Source of the DNA: Bacteroidia bacterium
GTDB lineage: Bacteria > Bacteroidota > Bacteroidia > B-17B0 > Aurantibacillaceae
DNA length: 10,904 nucleotides
Assembly: GCA_014379485.1 (NCBI GenBank)
Contig: JACMLS010000985.1
Location: 1-10,904 of the forward strand
Reading direction: 5' to 3'
A program made the translations under genes and the position numbers. Below the pieces are notes generated by a model. It did no database searches, had not been told where the DNA came from, and saw nothing but the letters and a program-made list of their open reading frames with translations. Of this stretch, positions 1 through 7,787 are shown one piece after another. The number at the start of each line of letters is the position of its first letter. Within the stretch, counting starts at the first letter, position 1.

Positions 1-1413
1 GGTAACAGAAAGAATTTTTTGTTGGACAGTGTTTGGAAATTTTATTATCCAAAAGGAAAAATTCAAAAAACAGTTGATTACCAATATGGAAAAAAAAATG
101 GCCTTGTAACTAATTTTGATACAGCAGGAAAAATTTCTTCCAAAGAAAATTATAAAGATGATATAAGGAACGGAAATTCTTACGTGTATTACAACTCAGG
201 AAAAACACATTTTGTTGTTCCCTATGTAAAAGGAAAACCAGATGGGGAGGCAAGAGAATTTTCTGAAGATTCTGTACTGATAGGAATTACCAATTACAAA
301 GCAGGTTTTATTGATCGTTTTGAAAAACTGAACCGCACAGATGAAAAAGGTCTTAAGCAAGGCAAGTGGAAAGAATTTTTTGATGACGGAACAGTAAAAA
401 AAGAAATTAGTTACCGCGACAATACCTTGGATGGTTATGTAAAAGAATTTGATAAGAAGGGAAATATTGTAACAACAGAAAAATTTAATTCCGGAAAAAA
501 AATAGAAAATCCAAAGGAATTAAGGGGAATACAGTTTTACAAAGAATATTATGCAGACAGAACCTTGAAATTTGAAGGAGGTTTTATTGATAATTATCCG
601 CAAGGATTTCATTATTATTATAACGAAAAAGGAATTTCAGATTCGACACTTTATTATGATGAAGGATTTTTATTAGAGAAAGGAAAGACAGATACACTGA
701 GGAGAAAATTTGGAAAGTGGACTGAATACCATGTTACAGGAGAATTGCGTGGAAGCGGAAATTATACAACCGGAAAAAAAACGGGTGAATGGAAATATTT
801 TTATAATGCAGGCAAAACAGAGCAAACCGGTAAATACGACGCAGCCGGTTTACAGGAAGGCCCGTGGAAATGGTATTATGAGAACGGAAATTTAATGAGA
901 GAAGAATTTTATGTAAAAGGAAAGCGGAGCGGAGAGCTGGCAGATTATACAGAAGAGGGAAAAGTAATTACCAAAGGAGAATACATTGATGATAACCAGG
1001 AAGGCCCCTGGGAGTATGAAATGGGAAATTATAAGGAAAAAGGAAATTATTCTTTAGGTTTACGTGATAGTGTGTGGAACGCCTGGTATACCACCACCGG
1101 AAAATTACGTTACAACGGTAACTGGAGTGGCGGTATGCCCGAAGGAAAACACGTTTGGTATTTTGAGAATGGAAAAAAAATGTTCGAGGGCCCTTTTACC
1201 GCCGGCGAGCGCAACGGAGACTGGAAATTTTATGATGATAACGGCATGCTTTTTTTGGTTATTACCTATCAAAACGACCAGGAAACAAAATTCGATGGAA
1301 TAAAAGTTTATCCTACTTATGAGGAAGCTATGAGTATTTTTGATAGTTTTAAAAAAGAAAATACTACGCCCGATAAGAATAAAAAGAAAGAGGAAAATGA
1401 GTCTGAAAACTAA
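1..1413 (+). CDS. MORN-variant repeat protein (YwqK-like), 5'-partial
   Basis: The frame is open to the left edge, and the codons before the first possible start (TTG at 19) already read like a repeat unit (GNRKNFLLDSVWKFYY). The gene therefore begins upstream, and 470 residues are visible. The whole chain is made of roughly 20-25-residue repeats with the pattern G..(D/E)G.W..Y...G.....G.Y, as in GKWKEFFDDG, GEWKYFYNAG, GPWKWYYENG and GDWKFYDDNG. This is the MORN_2 (PF07661) pattern that also defines YwqK-family 'antitoxin' annotations. In that family the repeats form an extended beta-sheet scaffold; no catalytic residues are expected or seen. The C-terminus is a short Lys/Glu-rich tail (about the last 20 residues). 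No membrane segment is visible, but the true N-terminus, which could carry a signal peptide, lies outside the window. The end overlaps the histidine kinase by 17 nt, so the two are probably translationally coupled. A role in signalling or as an envelope scaffold is inference only. Confidence 0.88.
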   Translation, partial: GNRKNFLLDSVWKFYYPKGKIQKTVDYQYGKKNGLVTNFDTAGKISSKENYKDDIRNGNSYVYYNSGKTHFVVPYVKGKPDGEAREFSEDSVLIGITNYKAGFIDRFEKLNRTDEKGLKQGKWKEFFDDGTVKKEISYRDNTLDGYVKEFDKKGNIVTTEKFNSGKKIENPKELRGIQFYKEYYADRTLKFEGGFIDNYPQGFHYYYNEKGISDSTLYYDEGFLLEKGKTDTLRRKFGKWTEYHVTGELRGSGNYTTGKKTGEWKYFYNAGKTEQTGKYDAAGLQEGPWKWYYENGNLMREEFYVKGKRSGELADYTEEGKVITKGEYIDDNQEGPWEYEMGNYKEKGNYSLGLRDSVWNAWYTTTGKLRYNGNWSGGMPEGKHVWYFENGKKMFEGPFTAGERNGDWKFYDDNGMLFLVITYQNDQETKFDGIKVYPTYEEAMSIFDSFKKENTTPDKNKKKEENESEN

Positions 1414-4400
1414 AACACCCCTCCGTTCAAAAAACGGAAAACAGGCCCTCGTAAGAAAAAGCAGCCCAACAAACGGGCAGGCAAAAAGATCAGTAAAAAC
1501 AATTGCTGTAAATAAGAAAAGCAATTCTGTTGTTAAGCAAACCACAGCAGATAATTTTTTTAATAATCTTAAGATCATAGAAGATCTTCCGAGCGGGTTT
1601 ATTTTATTTGATGAAAAAAAAATACACCTCATTAATAAAAAAGCAGCGCAGGCTTTTGGTTTAAGTAAGGTTCAGAAAGAAAATCCGGCAACACTTTCGC
1701 TGTATGATTTTATACATACTGACAGCAAAAAATTACTTAAGAGGAATTGTAAAAGTTCAGCAGTTGGAGAATGTGTTTTCAGGGTTCTCGTAAAAACAAA
1801 AAAAACAGCAGAATTACCTGCAGAAATAAAACTTGCAGAAACAAACCTGAACGGAAAAAAAGTATACGCTGCGCTCATGTGCGAGGCAAGCGATAAAATA
1901 AAACTGGAAGAAGAGCTGGAAACTTACCGCAATGATTTTAATCTTATTCTTTCATGTATTGACGAAGTGGTGTATTACGTAGACCAGACCACGGGAGTAA
2001 AAGGAAAAAGAGTAAAATACATTTCTGATCACATCCGCAATATTATTGGTGTAGATAAAAATGCCTACGAAGCAAAATCAAAACAATTACTTGAGTATTG
2101 CCATCCTGACGATGTTCCGCAAATAATTGAAGTTGCAGAAAAACTTAAGAAAGAAAAAAATCCGATAAAATTCTCTTATCGTTTCAAACATTTGCAAAAC
2201 GGAAAATATATCTGGCTCGAAGAAAGAATTTTTCCGCAATTCAATAAAAAGAAAGAACACATTGGTAATTTTGGTGTAAGCCGTGATGTAACCAAAGAAA
2301 AGAATTTTGAGCAGAAGCTGATGGAAAGTGAAGCAAGGTTTCGCCTGCTTGCAGAAAATGCCAATGATATTATTTACAAATGCAATTATTTTCCGGAAGC
2401 GCAATACGAATACATTAGCCCTTCCGTAAAAAAAATATTAGGTTATTCTCCGGCAGAATTTTATAAGAATGCTGCCTTTGGAATGAGTATTATGCATCCT
2501 GATGACCTTAGCGATATTGATTTCAGGGGCGAGGATGAGAACAGCGAACAGCCCGTAACAAAAACATCCAGGTATTTTCATAAGAACGGCAACATGGTCT
2601 GGCTCGAAACCAGTTATTCTTTTTTCAGAGATGAGAAAGGAAAAATACTGGCCATACAGGGAATATCAAGAGACGTTACTAAAGAAAAAGAAGCAGAATT
2701 AAAAGTAGAAGAGAACGAAAGAAAATTCCGCCTGCTTGCAGAAAATGCACACGATATTATTTTTCACTACAAATTTTTAGACGAGCCGGGATACACTTTT
2801 ATGAGTCATTCCGTAATAAAAATTTTAGGATATACACCAGAAGAATTTTATAAAGACCCGTTTTTAGGATATAAAATTCTTTACCCCGAAGACAGGCCTA
2901 TTCTTGGCGACTCTGAAACAAACACGCGCGAAAAACATCCGGTCTCTAAAGAAGTACCCGAAACAACATTGCGCTACCTTGCTAAGGACGGAAGAATTGT
3001 ATGGTTGCAAACAACCTACTCGCAGGTAAGAGATAAAGAAGGAAGAGTAGTTGAGTTGGAAGGGATTTCGAGAGACATTACAAAACAAAAAGAATCAGAC
3101 CTTGCGCTGTTTGAAAGCGAAAGAAAAATAAACTCATTGCTCGGAAATTTACCCGGCATGGCTTACCGCTGCCAGTATAACGAAAGCTGGACCATGTTGT
3201 TTGTAAGCCACGGCTCTGAAGAACTTACCGGTTATTTACCTGCAGAATTTTTAAACAACGCAGCAATTCCTTTTTCGGCCATTGTGCACCCCGAAGATAT
3301 TTTAAGGGGCCGGCCTGAAATTGAAAAGGCAATAAAATCAAAAACCACCTTTGAGATTGAATACAGGATCATAAATAAATCGGGCGAAATAAAATGGGTG
3401 TGGGAAAAAGGAGAAGGTGTTTACAATCAGTCAGGGCAACTTTTATTTATTGAAGGGTTTATTACAGACATTTCTCAGCGCAAAAAATTTGAAGTTGAAT
3501 TAAACCAGAAGTGGACAAATTTTCAGAGCCTTGTTGATACATCGCCCGACGGAATTTTTATTTTGCAACATGCCCGCGTTGCCTATGCAAATCCGGCAGC
3601 CTTACGAATAATGGAAATAGACAATATGGAAGCGGCAACAAAAATAAATGTGCTCGATCTTATTTTGCCCGAATACCATTCGCTTGTAAGAGAAAGAATA
3701 GAACGTACCGTTGCAGGAGAGAATTTTGATTTTTATCACGAATACAAAGTACACACCGTAAAAGGAAAATTATTGGAAATAGAAGTAAGATCCATTCCCA
3801 TAATTTTTAACCAGAAATTCGCGCTGCAGATAATATTTCATGACCTTACAGCGCACAAACAATTAGAGCACCAGCAAATTCGTGCGCAATTGGCAGAAGA
3901 GGCAAACATAAAGTTGCAGGAAGAAATTTACGAAAGAAAAAGAATAGAATCAGAGTTAAGGCAAACACAAAAATTTACCCGTCTGCTCATAGATTCTTCA
4001 TTAGATATGATCTGTGCAGCAGACCGCGACGGAAAGATCATTGAGTTTAATTATGCAGCGCAAAGTGCGTTTGGATATAGTTTTGAAGAGGCGTACGGCA
4101 AACCACTTACTATGCTTTACGCAAACGTAAAAGAGCGTACCGGAATTTTAAGCCAGATGGTGGATAACGAAACGCCTTTTAGCGGAGAAGTTATTAATAA
4201 ACGCCGCAACGGAGAAACATTTATTTCTTACCTCTCTGCCACCATTCTTAAAGATGAGAACGGAGAACTTATAGGAAGTATGGGGGTAAGCAGAGACATT
4301 ACCAAACTAAAAATGGACGAGTTGTTGCTGCGCGAGAACGAAGAAAGGTACCGCGCAATTTACAACCAGGCCTTTATTGGTATTGCCCGGGTAGATATTT

Positions 4401-6505
4401 ATTCAGGTAAATTTATTGAGGTTAACTTAAGGCTGTGCGAAATTCTGGGATATACCAAAGAAGAACTGTTAAGAAAAACCACATTTGAAATAACGGTAAA
4501 AGACGATCATGATAAACTCTCGCTCTCCGATCAATTATCGGGCGACGGGTTTTTTGTACAGAGAAGGTATGTTCACAAAAACGGGTCGGTAGTTTACATG
4601 AACCTTTCCTACTCATTAGTAAAAGATGTAACCAACAACCCCCTTTATTTTGTGGTGGTGTATGATGATATTACACGAAATAAAATTTATGAGCAAGAGA
4701 TCTTAAGCCAGTCTTCCAAACTAAAAGCAATTTTTGAAAGCTCTTCTCATTTGGTATGGACCGTTAACCGCAATTATGAAATTACATCTTACAACAGTAA
4801 TTTTGCAGATGTAATAAAAGAAAAATTCAAGATCTCTCCTACCCTTAACCGTAAACTTCAAGACTATCTGAGCACAACAGACGCACTTGAGTATTCAAAA
4901 GACTGGATTACAAAGTATGAAAGTGTATTTGCAGGAAACAAATTAAAATTTGAAAAAGCAGATCATACCGGCCGGGGCGAGGAAGTGTTCCGCGAAGTTT
5001 TTCTTCATCCTATTTACAACGAAAAGAATAGGGTGGTAGAAATTGCCTGCATTGCGCATGATATTACAGAAAGAAAATTCTTTGAGCGGCAAATTACAGA
5101 ACAGTCTGCAAAACTCAACGCAATTTTTGAAAGTACCACGCACATGATCTGGACCATGAACAGGAACCTGGAACTCACATCGTTTAACCAGAACTATTCT
5201 GACGAATCTGAGCGCCTGTTTAAATTTAAACCCACGCTTAACCAGAACATGGCAGAAGCAATGTCAGGCACCGTTCAGCACGCCGAAATGGAATTTTGGG
5301 CAGAGAAATTTACAAAAGTGTTTGAGGGAGAGCGGCAGCAATTTGAAATGGTTACTGAGGGAATGCAGGAAGACGAAAAGATCTGCCGCGAAATTTATCT
5401 GCATCCTATTTTTAATGAGAAAAAAGAAGTTGTAGAAGTATCAGGAATTGCACAGGATATTACAGAACGAAAAAAATACGAAAAACAAATTGTAGAACAA
5501 TCTGCACAGCTCAAAGCAATTTTTAACTCAAGCTCGCATTTGATCTGGACGGTGAACAAAGACCTGGTAGTTACTTCTTACAACGATAATTTTTACGAAC
5601 GTATAAGCAACAACAAAGAATCTTTTCACATCCTTAAAAAAGGAAAGGGGCATATTAACCCCAACAACCCCAGTTATGGAATGTGGCTTAATAATTATGA
5701 AAAAGCATTTAAGGGGCAGTCTCAGCATTTTGAAACACATACAACAAACACCAGCGATGAACCCCTTTGGACCGAGATCTTTCTTGAACCTATTATTGGT
5801 ATAGAAGGAAACGTAATTGAAGTTTCTGGCATTGCACATGATATTACTGAAAAGAAAATGGCAGAAGGCCAGCTGAAACTTTCTCTCAAAGAAAAAGAAG
5901 TGCTGCTAAAAGAAGTGCATCACCGTGTAAAAAATAATTTACAGGTAATCAGCAGCATTCTTAACCTTCAGTCTTCTTACGTAAAAGATCAGAAAACACT
6001 TAACCTGCTTAAAGAGTGCCAGAATAGAATAAAATCAATGGCATTTATTCACGAATCGCTTTACCAGAACAAAGATTTTTCTGCCATTAATTTTTCTGAA
6101 TACCTGGTAATGCTGTCTAATAATTTATTACACTCTTACGGCCTTATTGAGAACCGCATAAAACTTGTGTTAGACGTAGAACAGGTTGCGCTGAACCTTG
6201 ACCTTTCCATTCCCTGCGGTTTAATTGTAAACGAGATCATTTCAAACGCGCTTAAATATGCTTTTCCGAATGAGCGCGAGGGAGAAATTCATATTTCTCT
6301 TAAGAAGAAAGGCGATAAACTCTTCCTTTCTATTGGAGATAACGGAATAGGATTGCCAAAAGAGCTTGACTTCAGAAATACCGAATCGCTGGGCCTGCAG
6401 CTCGTTGTTACCCTGGTAGAGCAGCTGAACGGAGAAATAGAGGTAGATTTGTCGAGCGGAACGAATTTTTTAATTAATTTTACCTATAATATCACTAAAA
6501 ACTAA
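1397..6505 (+). CDS. Soluble multi-PAS (about 11 PAS) HisKA_2 sensor histidine kinase
   Basis: Encodes 1702 residues from the ATG at 1397. I prefer this over the in-frame ATG at 1340: the extra 19 residues would be a shifted reading of the MORN gene's end, and AGAGG lies just upstream (1389-1393). Order: basic, probably disordered N-terminus (1-50). Eleven PAS/PAC units begin near residues 55, 178, 311, 439, 573, 706, 857, 980, 1104, 1234 and 1367; most end in a DIT/DVT(K/E)(R/K)K-type PAC linker, and a helical spacer lies near 825-855. The HisKA_2 dimerisation domain starts near 1495, with the EVHHRVKNN motif (His1508/His1509, one the expected phosphoacceptor). The HATPase domain has N-box NEIISNALKYAF (about 1612), GDNGIGLP (about 1648) and SLGLQLV (about 1664). 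No signal peptide or membrane helix is seen, so it should sense cytoplasmic signals. No LOV cysteine motif is apparent; ligands are unknown. The likely partner is the LytTR regulator 3 nt downstream. Confidence 0.95.
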   Translation: MSLKTKTPLRSKNGKQALVRKSSPTNGQAKRSVKTIAVNKKSNSVVKQTTADNFFNNLKIIEDLPSGFILFDEKKIHLINKKAAQAFGLSKVQKENPATLSLYDFIHTDSKKLLKRNCKSSAVGECVFRVLVKTKKTAELPAEIKLAETNLNGKKVYAALMCEASDKIKLEEELETYRNDFNLILSCIDEVVYYVDQTTGVKGKRVKYISDHIRNIIGVDKNAYEAKSKQLLEYCHPDDVPQIIEVAEKLKKEKNPIKFSYRFKHLQNGKYIWLEERIFPQFNKKKEHIGNFGVSRDVTKEKNFEQKLMESEARFRLLAENANDIIYKCNYFPEAQYEYISPSVKKILGYSPAEFYKNAAFGMSIMHPDDLSDIDFRGEDENSEQPVTKTSRYFHKNGNMVWLETSYSFFRDEKGKILAIQGISRDVTKEKEAELKVEENERKFRLLAENAHDIIFHYKFLDEPGYTFMSHSVIKILGYTPEEFYKDPFLGYKILYPEDRPILGDSETNTREKHPVSKEVPETTLRYLAKDGRIVWLQTTYSQVRDKEGRVVELEGISRDITKQKESDLALFESERKINSLLGNLPGMAYRCQYNESWTMLFVSHGSEELTGYLPAEFLNNAAIPFSAIVHPEDILRGRPEIEKAIKSKTTFEIEYRIINKSGEIKWVWEKGEGVYNQSGQLLFIEGFITDISQRKKFEVELNQKWTNFQSLVDTSPDGIFILQHARVAYANPAALRIMEIDNMEAATKINVLDLILPEYHSLVRERIERTVAGENFDFYHEYKVHTVKGKLLEIEVRSIPIIFNQKFALQIIFHDLTAHKQLEHQQIRAQLAEEANIKLQEEIYERKRIESELRQTQKFTRLLIDSSLDMICAADRDGKIIEFNYAAQSAFGYSFEEAYGKPLTMLYANVKERTGILSQMVDNETPFSGEVINKRRNGETFISYLSATILKDENGELIGSMGVSRDITKLKMDELLLRENEERYRAIYNQAFIGIARVDIYSGKFIEVNLRLCEILGYTKEELLRKTTFEITVKDDHDKLSLSDQLSGDGFFVQRRYVHKNGSVVYMNLSYSLVKDVTNNPLYFVVVYDDITRNKIYEQEILSQSSKLKAIFESSSHLVWTVNRNYEITSYNSNFADVIKEKFKISPTLNRKLQDYLSTTDALEYSKDWITKYESVFAGNKLKFEKADHTGRGEEVFREVFLHPIYNEKNRVVEIACIAHDITERKFFERQITEQSAKLNAIFESTTHMIWTMNRNLELTSFNQNYSDESERLFKFKPTLNQNMAEAMSGTVQHAEMEFWAEKFTKVFEGERQQFEMVTEGMQEDEKICREIYLHPIFNEKKEVVEVSGIAQDITERKKYEKQIVEQSAQLKAIFNSSSHLIWTVNKDLVVTSYNDNFYERISNNKESFHILKKGKGHINPNNPSYGMWLNNYEKAFKGQSQHFETHTTNTSDEPLWTEIFLEPIIGIEGNVIEVSGIAHDITEKKMAEGQLKLSLKEKEVLLKEVHHRVKNNLQVISSILNLQSSYVKDQKTLNLLKECQNRIKSMAFIHESLYQNKDFSAINFSEYLVMLSNNLLHSYGLIENRIKLVLDVEQVALNLDLSIPCGLIVNEIISNALKYAFPNEREGEIHISLKKKGDKLFLSIGDNGIGLPKELDFRNTESLGLQLVVTLVEQLNGEIEVDLSSGTNFLINFTYNITKN
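4708..5875 (+). repeat. Tandem triplication of a PAS unit inside the kinase gene (PAS 9-11)
   Basis: Three consecutive coding units share the pattern QS(S/A)(K/Q)L(K/N)AIF.S..H(L/M)(I/V)WT(V/M)N near the start and GIA(H/Q)DITE(R/K)K at the end. Equivalent GCAA bases at 4727, 5120 and 5516 put the periods at 393 and 396 nt (131 and 132 codons). The nucleotide sequences have drifted while the protein pattern holds, so the duplication is old enough for synonymous change but is maintained as protein. These units lack the GY(T/S)PEEF motif found in PAS 3, 4 and 8, so they form their own subfamily next to the kinase core. Confidence 0.85.
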
Positions 6506-6508
6506 GTT

Positions 6509-7267
6509 ATGTCAAAAACAAACATTTTAGTAGTTGAAGACGAAAGCATCGTTAGCAAGGATATTCAGAACTCTCTGAAAAAACTTGGCTATAACGTGGT
6601 GGGCGCCTGTAACAAAGGTGAAGACGCAATTGATGCGGCCCGCGAAAAACGTCCGGACCTGGTATTAATGGATATTATGCTTAAAGGAGAAAAAAGCGGA
6701 ATAGAAGCTGCCGACGTGATCCGTTCTGAAATGAATATTCCTATTATTTTTCTTACCGCTTATGCAGATGAGAGTACACTTTCTAAAGCAAAAGTAACAG
6801 AGCCTTATGGTTATATATTAAAACCGTTTAAAGAAATAGATCTGCACAGCTCTATTGAAATGGCTATTTACAAACACAAAAAAGTAAGCGAGGTACAAAA
6901 AGAACGCGATTTTCTTTACTCTTTGGTTGAGAACAAAGACAGCAACACCAAAGACATTATTTTTGTAAAGAGCAATAGCCGTATGGTGAAAGTAGACATG
7001 AAAGATATTTTTTATGTGGAAGCGCTTAAAGATTATGTGGTGATCAATACAGCCGTTACACGCTACACCATTCACTCTACCATGAAGGATATTGAAAAGA
7101 AACTGAATCCAAACGATTTTATTCGTGTTCACCGCTCTTTCATTGCCCGCGTAGATAAAATTATCGCAATAGAAAATCACACACTTGTTTTAGAGAACGA
7201 CAAAAAAGTTATTCCTATCGGAGGATCTTATAAAGACGATCTGCAAAAGAGATTGAATATGGTTTAG
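6509..7267 (+). CDS. LytTR-family response regulator (REC-LytTR)
   Basis: Encodes 252 residues. The N-terminal receiver domain (about 4-122) has all the classical residues: the acidic pair Glu10/Asp11, phosphoacceptor Asp55 in LVLMDIML, Thr83 in FLTAYAD and Lys105 in ILKPF. A helical linker (about 123-146) leads to a LytTR DNA-binding domain (about 147-250), recognisable from IFYVEALKDYVVI, the FIRVHRSFIARVDKI core and the IPIGGSYKDDL end. LytTR domains bind short direct repeats upstream of target promoters, and phosphorylation of Asp55 normally promotes dimerisation. The start is the ATG 3 nt after the kinase stop, so kinase and regulator are almost certainly one transcription unit and a cognate pair. 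The target genes cannot be deduced; the 129-nt gap that follows carries a repeat element (7289-7387) but no convincing LytTR site. Confidence 0.96.
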   Translation: MSKTNILVVEDESIVSKDIQNSLKKLGYNVVGACNKGEDAIDAAREKRPDLVLMDIMLKGEKSGIEAADVIRSEMNIPIIFLTAYADESTLSKAKVTEPYGYILKPFKEIDLHSSIEMAIYKHKKVSEVQKERDFLYSLVENKDSNTKDIIFVKSNSRMVKVDMKDIFYVEALKDYVVINTAVTRYTIHSTMKDIEKKLNPNDFIRVHRSFIARVDKIIAIENHTLVLENDKKVIPIGGSYKDDLQKRLNMV

Positions 7268-7288
7268 GCCGGTCCTGGCCGTAACAGA

Positions 7289-7387
7289 TTAAGGGGTTAG
7301 TTGTAAGTTATCTGTTATCAGTGAATAGTTTAATTCGATAATGTCAGGTAAAACAACAACCATTAACTAATAACTGACAACCCTTAA
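7289..7387. repeat. Mirrored heptamer-repeat element (imperfect inverted repeat)
   Basis: From 7300 to 7334 the plus strand carries five units starting with GT every 7 nt, four of them GTT (for example GTTATCT at 7307 and GTTATCA at 7314). From 7381 back to 7354 the minus strand carries four more GTTNNNN units in exact 7-nt phase (for example GTTGTCA, GTTATTA). TTAAGG caps both outer ends (7289-7294 and 7382-7387). The outer arms pair as an imperfect hairpin with a 5-nt insertion in the left arm. This fills most of the gap between the response regulator and the next gene. Whether it is a mobile or amplified repeat, an RNA structure or a protein-binding array cannot be told from one copy. Confidence 0.6.
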
Positions 7388-7396
7388 CTTTTTTAC

Positions 7397-7747
7397 ATGC
7401 GCATTCTCTTAAAAGAACAAATAACTCTAGAGCAACTAAAAGACAGAATTGCCCAACAGTTTCCTGATTGCCAGCTTTCGTTCAGAACAAAAAATCTGCT
7501 CATTGTAAAAAAATCAAAAACAGCCGCCGCAATGGTAATGGTGGGTAAACAAAAAGTTACCGTTAACGAAGGTTTTCCTTCTGTGGGCGGACAGCTTGTA
7601 TTTGTTGCCTGCATTTTGTTACTGGGTATTTTAATTCCGATGATTGTTTATTTTTCTGCATTTTTTCCGGCACAAAAAAAAATCAGAAATGAAGTGGCAG
7701 ATTTTGTGAAGCAAGAATACGGTCAGGCTTCGACTGGCTCAGCCTGA
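7397..7747 (+). CDS. Uncharacterised single-pass membrane protein, 116 aa
   Basis: I do not recognise a named family. The start is the ATG at 7397 and the product is 116 residues. Residues 1-64 form a soluble alpha/beta-looking head with alternating hydrophobic strands (LLIVKKSK, AMVMVGKQKVTV). Residues about 66-90 are one strong hydrophobic helix (LVFVACILLLGILIPMIVYF). A short amphipathic tail follows (about 91-109, PAQKKIRNEVADFVKQ). The last residues, GQASTGSA, are encoded by the palindrome at 7722-7748 and look like an appendage rather than native sequence; the stop codon sits inside its right arm. The first half uses the same A-rich codons as its neighbours, which supports a real gene. 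It could be a small membrane-anchored accessory protein, but its function is unknown. Confidence 0.72.
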   Translation: MRILLKEQITLEQLKDRIAQQFPDCQLSFRTKNLLIVKKSKTAAAMVMVGKQKVTVNEGFPSVGGQLVFVACILLLGILIPMIVYFSAFFPAQKKIRNEVADFVKQEYGQASTGSA

Positions 7748-7758
7748 CAAATTTTTTT
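7722..7758 (+). terminator. Palindrome with T-tract: likely intrinsic terminator, REP-like sequence
   Basis: GTCAGGCT (7722-7729) and AGCCTGAC (7741-7748) form a perfect 8-bp stem around an 11-nt loop. Three A and seven T (7752-7758) follow. The arm and loop sequence (GGCTTCGACT...CTCAGCCTGAC) resembles, from memory, a palindromic repeat that recurs between genes in many bacterial genomes. It may thus be a dispersed element reused as a terminator. It overlaps the last codons and stop of the preceding gene. Confidence 0.65.
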
Positions 7759-7787
7759 CGACCCAAGGCTCCCTCATCCATTCAACC

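Noticed and set aside
19..21. TTG as start of the MORN gene
   Set aside because: The frame is open to base 1 and the preceding codons already form repeat-like sequence, so the gene starts outside the window.
1340..1396. Earlier in-frame start for the kinase
   Set aside because: The 19 added residues are a shifted reading of the MORN gene and look like low-complexity Lys/Arg/Ile; the ATG at 1397 has a better context.
1105..1632. Minus-strand open frame of 175 codons rich in Phe and Leu
   Set aside because: It is the complement of Lys/Glu-rich A-heavy coding sequence of the MORN gene and kinase, which gives Phe/Leu runs by default.
7267..7280. GGCC...GGCC hairpin right after the response regulator as a terminator
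   Set aside because: The stem is only 4-5 bp and no T-tract follows.
7289..7387. LytTR-binding site for the adjacent regulator
   Set aside because: The GTT units recur every 7 nt, whereas known LytTR sites are 9-bp repeats spaced by about 12 bp; the best units miss a defined base.
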